DNA of 22,168 nt from Sulfuritalea sp. (GTDB lineage: Bacteria; Pseudomonadota; Gammaproteobacteria; Burkholderiales; Rhodocyclaceae). Below are positions 7,844 through 15,317 of this stretch, in pieces. Every line of letters starts with the position of its first letter. Within the stretch, counting starts at the first letter, position 1. The stretch spans positions 1 to 22,168 of the forward strand of contig JAIPCS010000025.1 in assembly GCA_021738105.1 (NCBI GenBank), read 5' to 3'. The notes beneath the pieces are model-generated. The model was not told the DNA's origin, did not search any database, and worked only from the letters and a program-made list of their open reading frames with translations. The position numbers and the translations under genes were made by a program.

Positions 7844-9418
7844 ATGTTCCTCTGCGACGACACCTCCATCGAATTCACGAGGCAGCCCGGAGTCGGAGCG
7901 CCGGTCTGGTGCGGTCGTGCACCGAGTGGCGACGACCTCAGGGACTTCGCCGCTGCCGCGCATCTGGCCGGTGGTCGCCTGGCAGCCATCTGGGGAAGCG
8001 ATGAGCGGCAACGTGGAGAAGGCTTTCGCCTGCATTGCGTCTTCGGCCTCGATCGGGGTCATGCCTGGGTGAGCCTCAACCTGCCGTCGGACGAGCCGAT
8101 CTATCCGGATCTTTCCGGAATTTTCCCTGCCGCCAACCGCATGCAGCGCGCGACTCGCGACATGCTCGGCATCGCCACGGATGGCGGTGACCAACGACCC
8201 TGGCTGCGGCATGGCGCCTGGCCGGCGGACTGGTTTCCGCTGCGACATGACACCGTGCACGAAGCGGGAATGGGTGTCGGCTTCAGCAACATGCCCAGTG
8301 ACTACGATTTTGTGCAGGTCGGCGGCGAAGGGGCGCATGAAATTCCGGTGGGTCCCATTCACGCCGGCATCATCGAACCGGGGCACTTTCGTTTTTCCGT
8401 GATCGGTGAGCGCGTACTGCGGCTGGAGCAGCGACTGGGTTACCAGCACAAGGGTGTCGAGAAACTGTTTATCGGCGCCGACGTGTCGCGTGGGGCGAAG
8501 CTGGTTGGCCGCGTCTCGGGTGATTCGACCTGCGCATTTGCCTGGGCCTATGCCGATGCCATTGAGGCGGCGTGCGGGATTGAGGCGCCTTCGCGGGCAT
8601 TGTTACTGCGCGCGCTGATACTGGAGCGGGAGCGCGTGGCCAATCATCTGGGTGACCTGGGTGCCTTGGGCAACGATGCGGCTTTCGCCTTTGGACTCAC
8701 ACAGTTTTTGCGGTTGAAGGAAGACTGGCTGCGTCTCAATCACCAGGTATTCGGTCATCGTTTCATGATGGATTGCATTGTGCCCGGCGGCGTACTTGCG
8801 GATATCGACGCAAGCGCGGCCGCCGCCTTGGCCGCCCAATGCGGCACCGTGATGCGGGCGGTAAAAGAACTGCGCGTACTTTATGACGAGCACTCGGGCC
8901 TGCAGGATCGTTTCGTGAGCACCGGCGCCCTTGACGCAGGGCTGGCGGCCGAACTTTCACTGACGGGATTCGCGGCTCGCGCCAGCGGCATTCTTCTCGA
9001 TGGACGGGCGCACCGGCAGGCCTACACGCCACCACCGCCCTATGCGGCCCTTGGCGTGCGCCCCGTCAGCGACGATCGCGGCGACGTCGCAGCGCGCGTT
9101 GCGGTGCGTTTTGATGAAATCTTCGAGTCGTTGCGCCTGCTGCACAAAATTGCGCAGGACCTGATTCCCGGCGAGACGTGGGCGGATTTCGTACCGGTGG
9201 CCGGCGCCAATGGCCTGGGTGTTGTCGAAGGCTGGCGTGGTGAAGTACTGGTCGGAGTTCAGTTCGATCAAGACGGCGCACTCGCCCGGGTTCATCCGCA
9301 TGATCCCTCCTGGCAGACATGGCCGGCGCTGGAGCACGCGGTGATGAAGGACATCGTCCCCGACTTTCCGCTGATCAACAAGTCCTTCAATCTTTCTTAC
9401 AGCGGAGTGGATTTATGA
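7844..9418 (+). CDS. hyfG: Ehr large subunit (NuoCD-like, NiFe-ligand cysteines absent)
   Basis: A 524-residue fusion of a NuoC-like N-terminal domain (about 1-130, with HCVFGLDRGHAWVSLNLPSD) and a NuoD/[NiFe] large-subunit domain (about 155-524). The ATG at 7844 is chosen because it follows the HyfF stop by 2 nt; an upstream extension would overlap hyfF. The fold markers are present: GPIHAGIIEPGHFRFSVIGE, YQHKGVEKL and LERERVANHLGDLG. The segment equivalent to the first NiFe ligand motif RxCGxC reads R223-V-S-G-D-S228, with Ser at both Cys positions. There is no Cys after C333, so the second motif DPCxxC near the C-terminus is gone; the end reads DFPLINKSFNLSYSGVDL. The protein therefore cannot hold a classical NiFe centre. 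This matches Ehr-type complexes described in Geobacter and others. The hyfG symbol denotes homology only. Confidence 0.9.
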   Translation: MFLCDDTSIEFTRQPGVGAPVWCGRAPSGDDLRDFAAAAHLAGGRLAAIWGSDERQRGEGFRLHCVFGLDRGHAWVSLNLPSDEPIYPDLSGIFPAANRMQRATRDMLGIATDGGDQRPWLRHGAWPADWFPLRHDTVHEAGMGVGFSNMPSDYDFVQVGGEGAHEIPVGPIHAGIIEPGHFRFSVIGERVLRLEQRLGYQHKGVEKLFIGADVSRGAKLVGRVSGDSTCAFAWAYADAIEAACGIEAPSRALLLRALILERERVANHLGDLGALGNDAAFAFGLTQFLRLKEDWLRLNHQVFGHRFMMDCIVPGGVLADIDASAAAALAAQCGTVMRAVKELRVLYDEHSGLQDRFVSTGALDAGLAAELSLTGFAARASGILLDGRAHRQAYTPPPPYAALGVRPVSDDRGDVAARVAVRFDEIFESLRLLHKIAQDLIPGETWADFVPVAGANGLGVVEGWRGEVLVGVQFDQDGALARVHPHDPSWQTWPALEHAVMKDIVPDFPLINKSFNLSYSGVDL

Positions 9419-9602
9419 GTACCTTCCCCCCATCCCCCGGCCCACGGCTGCCTTTGCACAGGCAACCGGCTACAGCGGCGCGAAGCAGTGCTCCGCGAAA
9501 CCCCGCTTACGCCCCGAGGAAGGGGGCGATGAAGGTTCGCGGGCCCTACCCGCTCCACGTATCTGATCTGCTGCCTCTTTGGGGCGGCCCGGCGGAGGCA
9601 GC
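9419..9602. repeat. Hairpin-rich insert between large- and small-subunit genes
   Basis: All other junctions of this operon overlap or lie 2 nt apart, but here 184 nt of C/G-rich, hairpin-rich DNA intervenes. Perfect stems include CGCCCC/GGGGCG (9510-9515 with 9523-9528) and GCTGCCTC/GAGGCAGC (9570-9577 with 9595-9602); the second stops exactly before the GTG start of the next gene. The string CTTTGGGGCGGCCCGGCG resembles interspersed repeats that I recall from betaproteobacterial intergenic regions. The ATG overlapping the large-subunit stop (9415) opens a 63-codon frame ending at TGA 9604-9606, which overlaps the next GTG. Its predicted product is Pro/Arg-rich and matches no family, so it is more likely a coupling reading frame through inserted DNA than a gene. 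Confidence 0.5.
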
Positions 9603-10121
9603 GTGATTCCCCTGCTCAGACACATCTTCCGCACCGGCATCCTGACCGAGCCGATGCCCGTTGCCGAAGACGGCGGTCCGCAGCGCGAGATCGACCGCTT
9701 GCACGATGAAATCCTGGATGTCCTTGGACGGGCATTGACCATACGCGAAGTTGATGCCGGCTCCTGCAACGGCTGCGAGCTGGAGATCCATGCGCTCAAC
9801 AATCCCTACTACAACCTTGAAGGGCGCGGCATCAAGTTTGTCGCCAGTCCGCGTCATGCGGACATGCTGCTGGTCACCGGACCGGTGACCAAGAACATGG
9901 AGAATGCGCTGCGCATCGCCTATGACTGTACGCCCGATCCCAAGCTGGTCGTGGCGGTGGGTGACTGCGGCTGCAACGGTGGCGTGTTCGGCGAGAGTTA
10001 CGCAAGCTGCGGCGCGGTCGAGAATGTGATCGGGGTCGACCTGCGTATTCCCGGTTGTCCGCCAACGCCGGTGGCCTTGATGCAGGGCATTCTGGCGGCG
10101 GTTCGCAAGAAGGCTGTGTAA
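9603..10121 (+). CDS. hyfI: Ehr small subunit (NuoB/HyfI-like, one [4Fe-4S] cluster)
   Basis: A 172-residue NuoB/HyfI/HycG-family iron-sulfur protein. Cys55 and Cys58 in AGSCNGCELEIHAL, Cys122 in VGDCGCNGGVFGESYASCG and Cys152 in IPGCPPTPVALMQGIL supply the four ligands for the N2-type [4Fe-4S] cluster next to the large subunit. GTG at 9603 is preferred over more upstream codons because it overlaps the preceding small frame's stop as GTGA and gives a family-typical N-terminus (MIPLLRHIFRTGILTEP). It is the last gene of the operon. The cluster is intact although the partner's NiFe site is lost, so electron transfer may still occur. No ferredoxin-type subunit (HyfA/HyfH/NuoI) is encoded in the operon. 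Confidence 0.92.
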   Translation: MIPLLRHIFRTGILTEPMPVAEDGGPQREIDRLHDEILDVLGRALTIREVDAGSCNGCELEIHALNNPYYNLEGRGIKFVASPRHADMLLVTGPVTKNMENALRIAYDCTPDPKLVVAVGDCGCNGGVFGESYASCGAVENVIGVDLRIPGCPPTPVALMQGILAAVRKKAV

Positions 10122-10165
10122 GCCCCCAAGCCAGAGACAAACTGCAAGCAGAGGCAAACGGCATC

Positions 10166-10185
10166 CTTGAGCACATTCGCTCAAG
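10166..10185. repeat. Inverted repeat between convergent genes
   Basis: CTTGAGC (10166-10172) and GCTCAAG (10179-10185) form a perfect 7-bp stem with a 6-nt loop in the 131-nt gap between the Ehr small subunit and the convergent lactate dehydrogenase gene. A second GC-rich partial stem (CGCCC and GGGCG) follows within 30 nt and is bordered by AAAAAA. Position suggests transcription termination from both sides, but neither orientation shows the usual stem followed directly by a T-tract. Confidence 0.35.
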
Positions 10186-10252
10186 TCGCCCTGCCGATTC
10201 AGGGGGGCGAAAAAAGTCGGCTCTGGCAATACGGCATCATTGACGCACTCTC

Positions 10253-11431
10253 TCAGACCGAACCAAGCAGCATTTCCCGATTCAGGCTGCGCACATCGGT
10301 CTGGCCGCACAAGGCCATGGCCGTAGTCATTTCGCTGCGCATCGAAGACAACATATGGGTGACACCTGCTTCGCCGCGGGCGGCCACCGCATAGCCCCAG
10401 GCACGGCCCAGCATGCAGGCTTTGGCGCCGAGAGCCAGCGCCTTGACGACATCGAGGCCGTTGCGAACGCCGCCATCCATCAGTACTTCCAGCTTGTCGC
10501 CGACAGCGTCCACAATTCGCGGCAGGACATCGGCGCTGGCTTCGACGCCATCGAGCTGGCGACCGCCGTGATTGGAAACGACGATGCCGTCGGCGCCATG
10601 CGCGGCGGCCAGACGCGCATCATCCACATCGAGTATTCCCTTGAGCAGTATTTTGCCGGGCCAGTTTTCGCGCACCCAGGCCAGGTCGTCCCAGGTGATG
10701 CGCGGATCAAACTGACTATCCACCCAGGCTTTGAATTCCGGCAGACTGCGCGCATCGGGCACGGCCGTAGTCAGATTGCCGAACATCAGCGGTTTGCCAC
10801 GGATCCCGACATCCAGCAGCCAGCGTGGATGCGAGAGCAGATCCCAGGCTTTGGTCAGCTTTCCGCTCAGGGGCAATGCACCGGCCATACCATTGCGGAT
10901 ATCGCGATAGCGCGTGCCCATGACCGCCAGATCTACCGTCAGCACCAGAACCGGACAGCCCGCGGCCTGAGCTCGGGCCATCAGCGTCTTGGCGTAGCTG
11001 CGGTCTCGCATGACATAGAGCTGATACCAGAAGGGTGCCTGGGTCGCGGCACGAACTTCCTCGATCGAGCATATCGAAACGGTGGATTCACAAAAAGCGA
11101 CGCCGGATTGTTCGGCGGCACGTGCCGCCTGTACCTCGGCCCTGCGGGCCATGACGCCGGCCAACCCAAGCGGAGCCAGCACCAGGGGCAGATCAAGATC
11201 TTGTCCCAGCACGCGCGTGCCCAGATTCAATTGGGAAACATCGCGCATGACGCGCTGACGCAGCCGTACGCGCTGGAAGGCCCGCAGATTTTCGTCCGCC
11301 GTGCGCTCGTCATAGGCGGCGCCATCGAGGTAATCAAACAAGTGTCGCGGCAGACGCTGGCGCGCCAGCTTTCGGTAGTCGCTTGCGGTCGCCGGGGCGA
11401 GTTCGAGTCCAGCGGTTTCATGGTCCGTCAT
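10253..11431 (-). CDS. lldD: FMN-dependent alpha-hydroxy-acid dehydrogenase (L-lactate dehydrogenase type)
   Basis: A 392-residue TIM-barrel flavoenzyme that oxidises L-lactate or a related 2-hydroxy acid to the 2-oxo acid, passing electrons to quinone or cytochrome at the inner membrane. The FMN site is visible in VLAPLGLAGVMARRAEVQAA, PFWYQLYVMRDR (Tyr136) and LLKGIL (Lys264). The catalytic histidine lies in VVSNHGGRQLDG (His288, with Arg291). The C-terminal phosphate-binding part reads LMDGGVRNGLDVVKALALGA. The ATG at 11431 is chosen over a TTG 12 nt upstream because GGGGGA (complement of 11436-11441) sits 4 nt before it. Downstream is the convergent Ehr operon; upstream is a divergent 173-nt gap to the PAS receptor. 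Exact substrate among lactate, glycolate and mandelate is not proven. Confidence 0.9.
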   Translation of the reverse strand: MTDHETAGLELAPATASDYRKLARQRLPRHLFDYLDGAAYDERTADENLRAFQRVRLRQRVMRDVSQLNLGTRVLGQDLDLPLVLAPLGLAGVMARRAEVQAARAAEQSGVAFCESTVSICSIEEVRAATQAPFWYQLYVMRDRSYAKTLMARAQAAGCPVLVLTVDLAVMGTRYRDIRNGMAGALPLSGKLTKAWDLLSHPRWLLDVGIRGKPLMFGNLTTAVPDARSLPEFKAWVDSQFDPRITWDDLAWVRENWPGKILLKGILDVDDARLAAAHGADGIVVSNHGGRQLDGVEASADVLPRIVDAVGDKLEVLMDGGVRNGLDVVKALALGAKACMLGRAWGYAVAARGEAGVTHMLSSMRSEMTTAMALCGQTDVRSLNREMLLGSV

Positions 11432-11604
11432 CTGATCCCCCAAGTTTTTCGCATCTTACCGTTCTCGGCCAGGGGAGTGCGGTGGTGCCGTGAAAACTGG
11501 AAGCGCCGCCTCCCATAGACCATTAATTCCTGTCGGGTCGCGTGAAACTCAGCTACCATGCAAAAACCCCTGCAAGCCTATCCGTAAAGTTATAGATCTC
11601 TACC
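11432..11604. promoter_or_regulatory. Divergent intergenic region between lldD-like and PAS receptor genes
   Basis: A 173-nt gap from which the lactate dehydrogenase (minus) and the PAS-GGDEF-EAL gene (plus) both start, so it should contain promoters in both directions. The right end is AT-richer (TTATAGATCTC at 11590-11600). I could not pick a convincing -35/-10 pair or operator palindrome on either strand. Confidence 0.4.
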
Positions 11605-14600
11605 ATGATGACGGTTATCGACAAGGCTGCGGCACAGCAGTTGCGCGAGTATGAGCTGATTTTTCAGCATGCGCAGATTGGCATCCTTGTGGTCCGCGAT
11701 CGAGTCATTCAGCGCTGTAATCCACGCCTTGAAGAGCTTCTTGGCTATCGACCGGGTGAGCTGATCGGGCAGAATACCCAAGTCTATTATCAAAGCGAGC
11801 ACGCTTGGCGCGATACCGGTCGGCGTGCCTATCCGACGATTGCAGAAACCGGAAGCTTCACCGGGGAAGTGGAATTCAGGCGTCGCGATGGCAGCGTGAT
11901 CTGGTGCCAGATCATCGGCAGCCTGGTCAATCAGCAAAATCCGGACGAGGGGCATCTCTGGCTCTACAACGACCTGACTGCCAAACGTCAGGCTGAGGAC
12001 GAGCTGACCGCACTACTGCGAGAACAGACGCTGATCTTCGAGCGCGCCCACACCGGCATCATGTTCGTTCGGGGCCGCGTGATACAGCGCTGCAATCCGC
12101 GGTTTGAGATCATGTTCGGGCATTCACCTGGCGTGCTGGTAGGACAATCAACTCGCGTGCTTTTTTCGGATGATAGAAGCTGGTTCGAAAATGGCGAACG
12201 GGTATACGCGATTCTCAACGAGACCGGTGTCTTCGATGACAAGCTCGACTACGTTCGTGGCGATGGCTCACCGATTTGTTGCCACGTCGTCAGCAGCTTG
12301 CTCGAGGTCGGCAACCCGGCAGCAGGTACGGTCTGGCTGTATGAGGACATCACAACCCGTCGCGCCACGGAGCAGGCACTGGAGCAAAGTCTTCAGGAAC
12401 AACAGCTGATTTTCGACAATGCGCTGATCGGAATTTCCTACCAGCGTGATCGCACGATTCTGCGCTGCAATCGTCGACTCGAGGAAATGTTCGGTTATGG
12501 ACCCGGCGGGCTCGACGGACAATCGACGCGTGTGCTTTTCGCCACCGAGAGCGACTGGCAGGCGACGGGTCGTCGGGTCTATAAAGCGACTGGCGGTGAC
12601 CAGATTTTTGATGGTGAAATAAGTTACAGCAGGCGGGATGGGACGTTGATCTGGGTCCACGTCATCGGTCGTACTGTAGGAAACGTCGAAGGCCTCGAGA
12701 CCTGGATCTGGATATATGACGACATTACCGCGCGTCGTGCAGCCGAGGAGGCGCTGACCAAAAAGGCACGGGAGTACGCGCTGATTTTCGACAATGCGAT
12801 GATCGGTATCGCTTACATACGCAACCGGGTATTGCTTCGTTGCAACCGGCAGTACGAAGAAATGTTCGGCTTTCAACCGGGAGATCTGCTCGGTCGGGCA
12901 ACCCGCTTGCTGTTTGCCACCGACGCCGCGTTTGAGGACATCGGACGCCGCATGGATCAAGCCAGATTGGAAGGTGGCGGAGTCTCGGCAGAAATACTCC
13001 ACCAGCGAAAGGATATGACGCCGATCTGGGTGCGTATCAACGGCCAGCCGATTCAGGAAGGCGGTGAGGAGGTCTGGATATGGACGTGTCGCGACGTCAC
13101 CCGGAGACATCAGGCTGAGGAAGCCTTGCACCTCAGTTACCGCGAGATGGAGCAACGTGTTGCCGAGCGCACTGCGGAAGTTTCCCGGCAATTGAACTTC
13201 ATGGAGCAGTTGATAGAGGCCATTCCGGGGCCGGTGTTCTACAAGGACAGGGGTGGGCACTACCTCGGTTTCAATCAACGCTATCTCGAGTTTCTGGATA
13301 TGCCGCGCGACAAGCTGCTTGGCGCCACGGTATATGACATTGCCCCCAAGGAACTGGCGGATCGCTACAAGGCTGCTGACGATCAACTGTTCAACAACCC
13401 TGGCTCACAAGTGTATGAGACGCAGGTACAGCCAGCCAAGGGCGAGCGACGCGAAGTACTGTTTCACAAGGCCACGTTTGCCAATGACGACGGCAGTGTC
13501 GGCGGACTGATTGGCGTGATGTTCGATATCACCGAGCGCAAGCGCATGGAAGAACGCATGCAGCAGGCTGCCACCGTATTCGACACCAGCCTGGAAGGTA
13601 TTACCATCACCGCGCCGGACGGATCGATCATCGCCGTCAACCGCGCGTTCACCGAGATTACGGGGTACAGCGAGAGCGAAGTGATAGGACGCAATCCACG
13701 GATTCTGCAGTCCGATCGCCAGGATTCGAGCTTCTATCGCGCCATGTGGGATGCCATTCAGCGCCACGGGCGCTGGCAGGGCGAGATATGGAATAAACGC
13801 AAGGACGGCAGTCTGTTTCCGGAATCGCTGACCATCAGCGCCGTGACAGACTCCGCCGGGAAGATCATCCATTATGTCGGCGTTTTTTCCGATATTACCG
13901 AGATCAAGCGGGCCAATGATCTGCTGGCCCATCAGGCTCACCATGACCATTTGACGGGGCTGCCAAATCGCCTGCTGCTTGAAGACCGTTTGCATGGGGC
14001 GCTGTTGCGAGCCCAGCGTGAGCAGACGCAGGTGGCGGTACTTTTTGTCGATCTTGACCGGTTCAAAAATATCAACGACAGCCTGGGCCACAGTGTTGGT
14101 GACGGTGTTCTACGTGAGCTGGCCACACGCCTGGGCACCATGGTGCGTGAGTCGGATACGGTGGCCCGCCTGGGCGGCGACGAGTTCCTGATCGTGATGG
14201 AGGGCATTCACGATCCAACCCTGGTTTCTCGCATTGCGGAAAAGATTCTTGATGACTTGCGCCTGAATCCTGTTGTGCTGGAGCAGGAGTTCTTCGTCGG
14301 TGCCAGCATCGGTATCGCCTTTTCCCCGCAGGATGGCAACGACTTTACCAGTCTGATCAAGAACGCCGATGCGGCGATGTATCGGGCCAAGGAAAGAGGG
14401 CGCAACACCTACGAATTTTTTACCGGCAAGCTCACACAGTCCTCACTCGATCGCTTCAGGATGGAAACCGATCTGCGGCGCGCCATCGAGCGCGACGAGT
14501 TGCAGATCTATTTGCAGCCACAGTATTCGCTCAGGAGCGGAAAAATGCTCGGCGCCGAAGCGCTGGTGCGCTGGCAACATCCCCAGATGGGCCTGGTGAT

Positions 14601-15216
14601 GCCATCAAGATTCATTCCCCTGGCAGAAGAGTCGGGTCTCATCGTCGCATTGGGGGCATGGGTGCAGCATGCAGCCTGTGCCCAATGGGCCGCCTGGGTG
14701 TCTGCCGGTCTCAATCCCGGTGTGTTGTCGATTAACGTTTCGAGCATCGAATTTCGCCGTGGACAGATTCAGGGCATGGTGCGCAACGTGCTCGATTTGA
14801 CCCGATTGGCGCCTGAACTTCTGGAACTGGAAATTACCGAAAGCGCCATCATGAGTCAGGTGGAAAACAGCGTTCAGGTGCTGCACGATCTTCGCGAGAT
14901 GGGCATCAATCTGGCGATTGACGATTTCGGAACCGGCTACTCCTCACTGGCGTATCTCAAGCGTTTGCCGCTCGACAAGCTGAAAGTCGACCAGAGCTTC
15001 GTGCGCGGCCTGCCGGGCGACCCGGAAGATGGCGCGATTGTTCGGGCAGTTATCGCGCTTGGCCACAGCCTGCAGCTGAAAGTCATTGCAGAAGGCGTCG
15101 AAACAGACAGTCAGCGACAGTTTCTGGTGGCTGCCGGCTGTGACGAAATGCAGGGCTATCTGCGCGGCAAGCCGATCCCCGTCGAGGATTTCAGTCGCGA
15201 ATTTCTCGGTGCCTGA
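11605..15216 (+). CDS. Multi-PAS GGDEF-EAL c-di-GMP signalling protein
   Basis: A 1203-residue protein with six PAS domains (about 12-130, 137-255, 262-380, 387-505, 530-648, 653-770), a GGDEF domain (about 778-940) and an EAL domain (about 950-1200). No signal peptide or membrane helix is apparent, so sensing should be cytoplasmic. The diguanylate cyclase motif LGGDEF is intact (GGDEF 857-861), with an RESD inhibitory site at 848-851. The phosphodiesterase keeps E985 (EAL), N1044, the E1076/E1079 pair (EITES), D1106-D1107, K1127, E1163 and Q1183. Both activities could thus exist. PAS 1-4 are internal duplicates: the RCN-(P/R)-R/Q motif recurs at residues 37, 162, 287 and 412, exactly 125 apart. 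A short coiled-coil-like stretch (about 503-530) precedes PAS 5. Tandem ATGs at 11605 and 11608; ribosome-binding site weak. The gene stands alone and is divergent from lldD. Confidence 0.93.
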   Translation: MMTVIDKAAAQQLREYELIFQHAQIGILVVRDRVIQRCNPRLEELLGYRPGELIGQNTQVYYQSEHAWRDTGRRAYPTIAETGSFTGEVEFRRRDGSVIWCQIIGSLVNQQNPDEGHLWLYNDLTAKRQAEDELTALLREQTLIFERAHTGIMFVRGRVIQRCNPRFEIMFGHSPGVLVGQSTRVLFSDDRSWFENGERVYAILNETGVFDDKLDYVRGDGSPICCHVVSSLLEVGNPAAGTVWLYEDITTRRATEQALEQSLQEQQLIFDNALIGISYQRDRTILRCNRRLEEMFGYGPGGLDGQSTRVLFATESDWQATGRRVYKATGGDQIFDGEISYSRRDGTLIWVHVIGRTVGNVEGLETWIWIYDDITARRAAEEALTKKAREYALIFDNAMIGIAYIRNRVLLRCNRQYEEMFGFQPGDLLGRATRLLFATDAAFEDIGRRMDQARLEGGGVSAEILHQRKDMTPIWVRINGQPIQEGGEEVWIWTCRDVTRRHQAEEALHLSYREMEQRVAERTAEVSRQLNFMEQLIEAIPGPVFYKDRGGHYLGFNQRYLEFLDMPRDKLLGATVYDIAPKELADRYKAADDQLFNNPGSQVYETQVQPAKGERREVLFHKATFANDDGSVGGLIGVMFDITERKRMEERMQQAATVFDTSLEGITITAPDGSIIAVNRAFTEITGYSESEVIGRNPRILQSDRQDSSFYRAMWDAIQRHGRWQGEIWNKRKDGSLFPESLTISAVTDSAGKIIHYVGVFSDITEIKRANDLLAHQAHHDHLTGLPNRLLLEDRLHGALLRAQREQTQVAVLFVDLDRFKNINDSLGHSVGDGVLRELATRLGTMVRESDTVARLGGDEFLIVMEGIHDPTLVSRIAEKILDDLRLNPVVLEQEFFVGASIGIAFSPQDGNDFTSLIKNADAAMYRAKERGRNTYEFFTGKLTQSSLDRFRMETDLRRAIERDELQIYLQPQYSLRSGKMLGAEALVRWQHPQMGLVMPSRFIPLAEESGLIVALGAWVQHAACAQWAAWVSAGLNPGVLSINVSSIEFRRGQIQGMVRNVLDLTRLAPELLELEITESAIMSQVENSVQVLHDLREMGINLAIDDFGTGYSSLAYLKRLPLDKLKVDQSFVRGLPGDPEDGAIVRAVIALGHSLQLKVIAEGVETDSQRQFLVAAGCDEMQGYLRGKPIPVEDFSREFLGA

Positions 15217-15242
15217 AATTATCCGTTCAGCCGCATTCAGGC
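15211..15242. repeat. Inverted repeat at the 3' end of the PAS receptor gene
   Basis: GCCTGAA (15211-15217, including the TGA stop) and TTCAGGC (15236-15242) are perfectly complementary across an 18-nt loop. There is no T-tract, so it may be an mRNA 3' end structure or chance. The following bases to 15317 are the leader of the next operon, with an A-rich ATAAAAAAATTG stretch near 15281. Confidence 0.25.
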
Positions 15243-15317
15243 GACTGCGCTTTTGCCGCTCACTGTCAATAAATCGGCCATAAAAAAATTGTAAGCGCAG
15301 GGGCCGCAGGTGTCGCT

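Noticed and set aside
2766..10121. Functional [NiFe] hydrogenase-4
   Set aside because: Gene order fits, but the large subunit lacks all four NiFe-ligand cysteines and no maturation genes are in the window.
10355..11518. 387-codon plus-strand frame opposite the lactate dehydrogenase
   Set aside because: It is antisense to a gene with clear FMN-enzyme motifs; its predicted protein has no recognisable domain and arises from high GC content.
12268..13386. 372-codon minus-strand frame inside the PAS region
   Set aside because: It is antisense to well-supported PAS domains and its own repeats simply mirror the PAS repeats.
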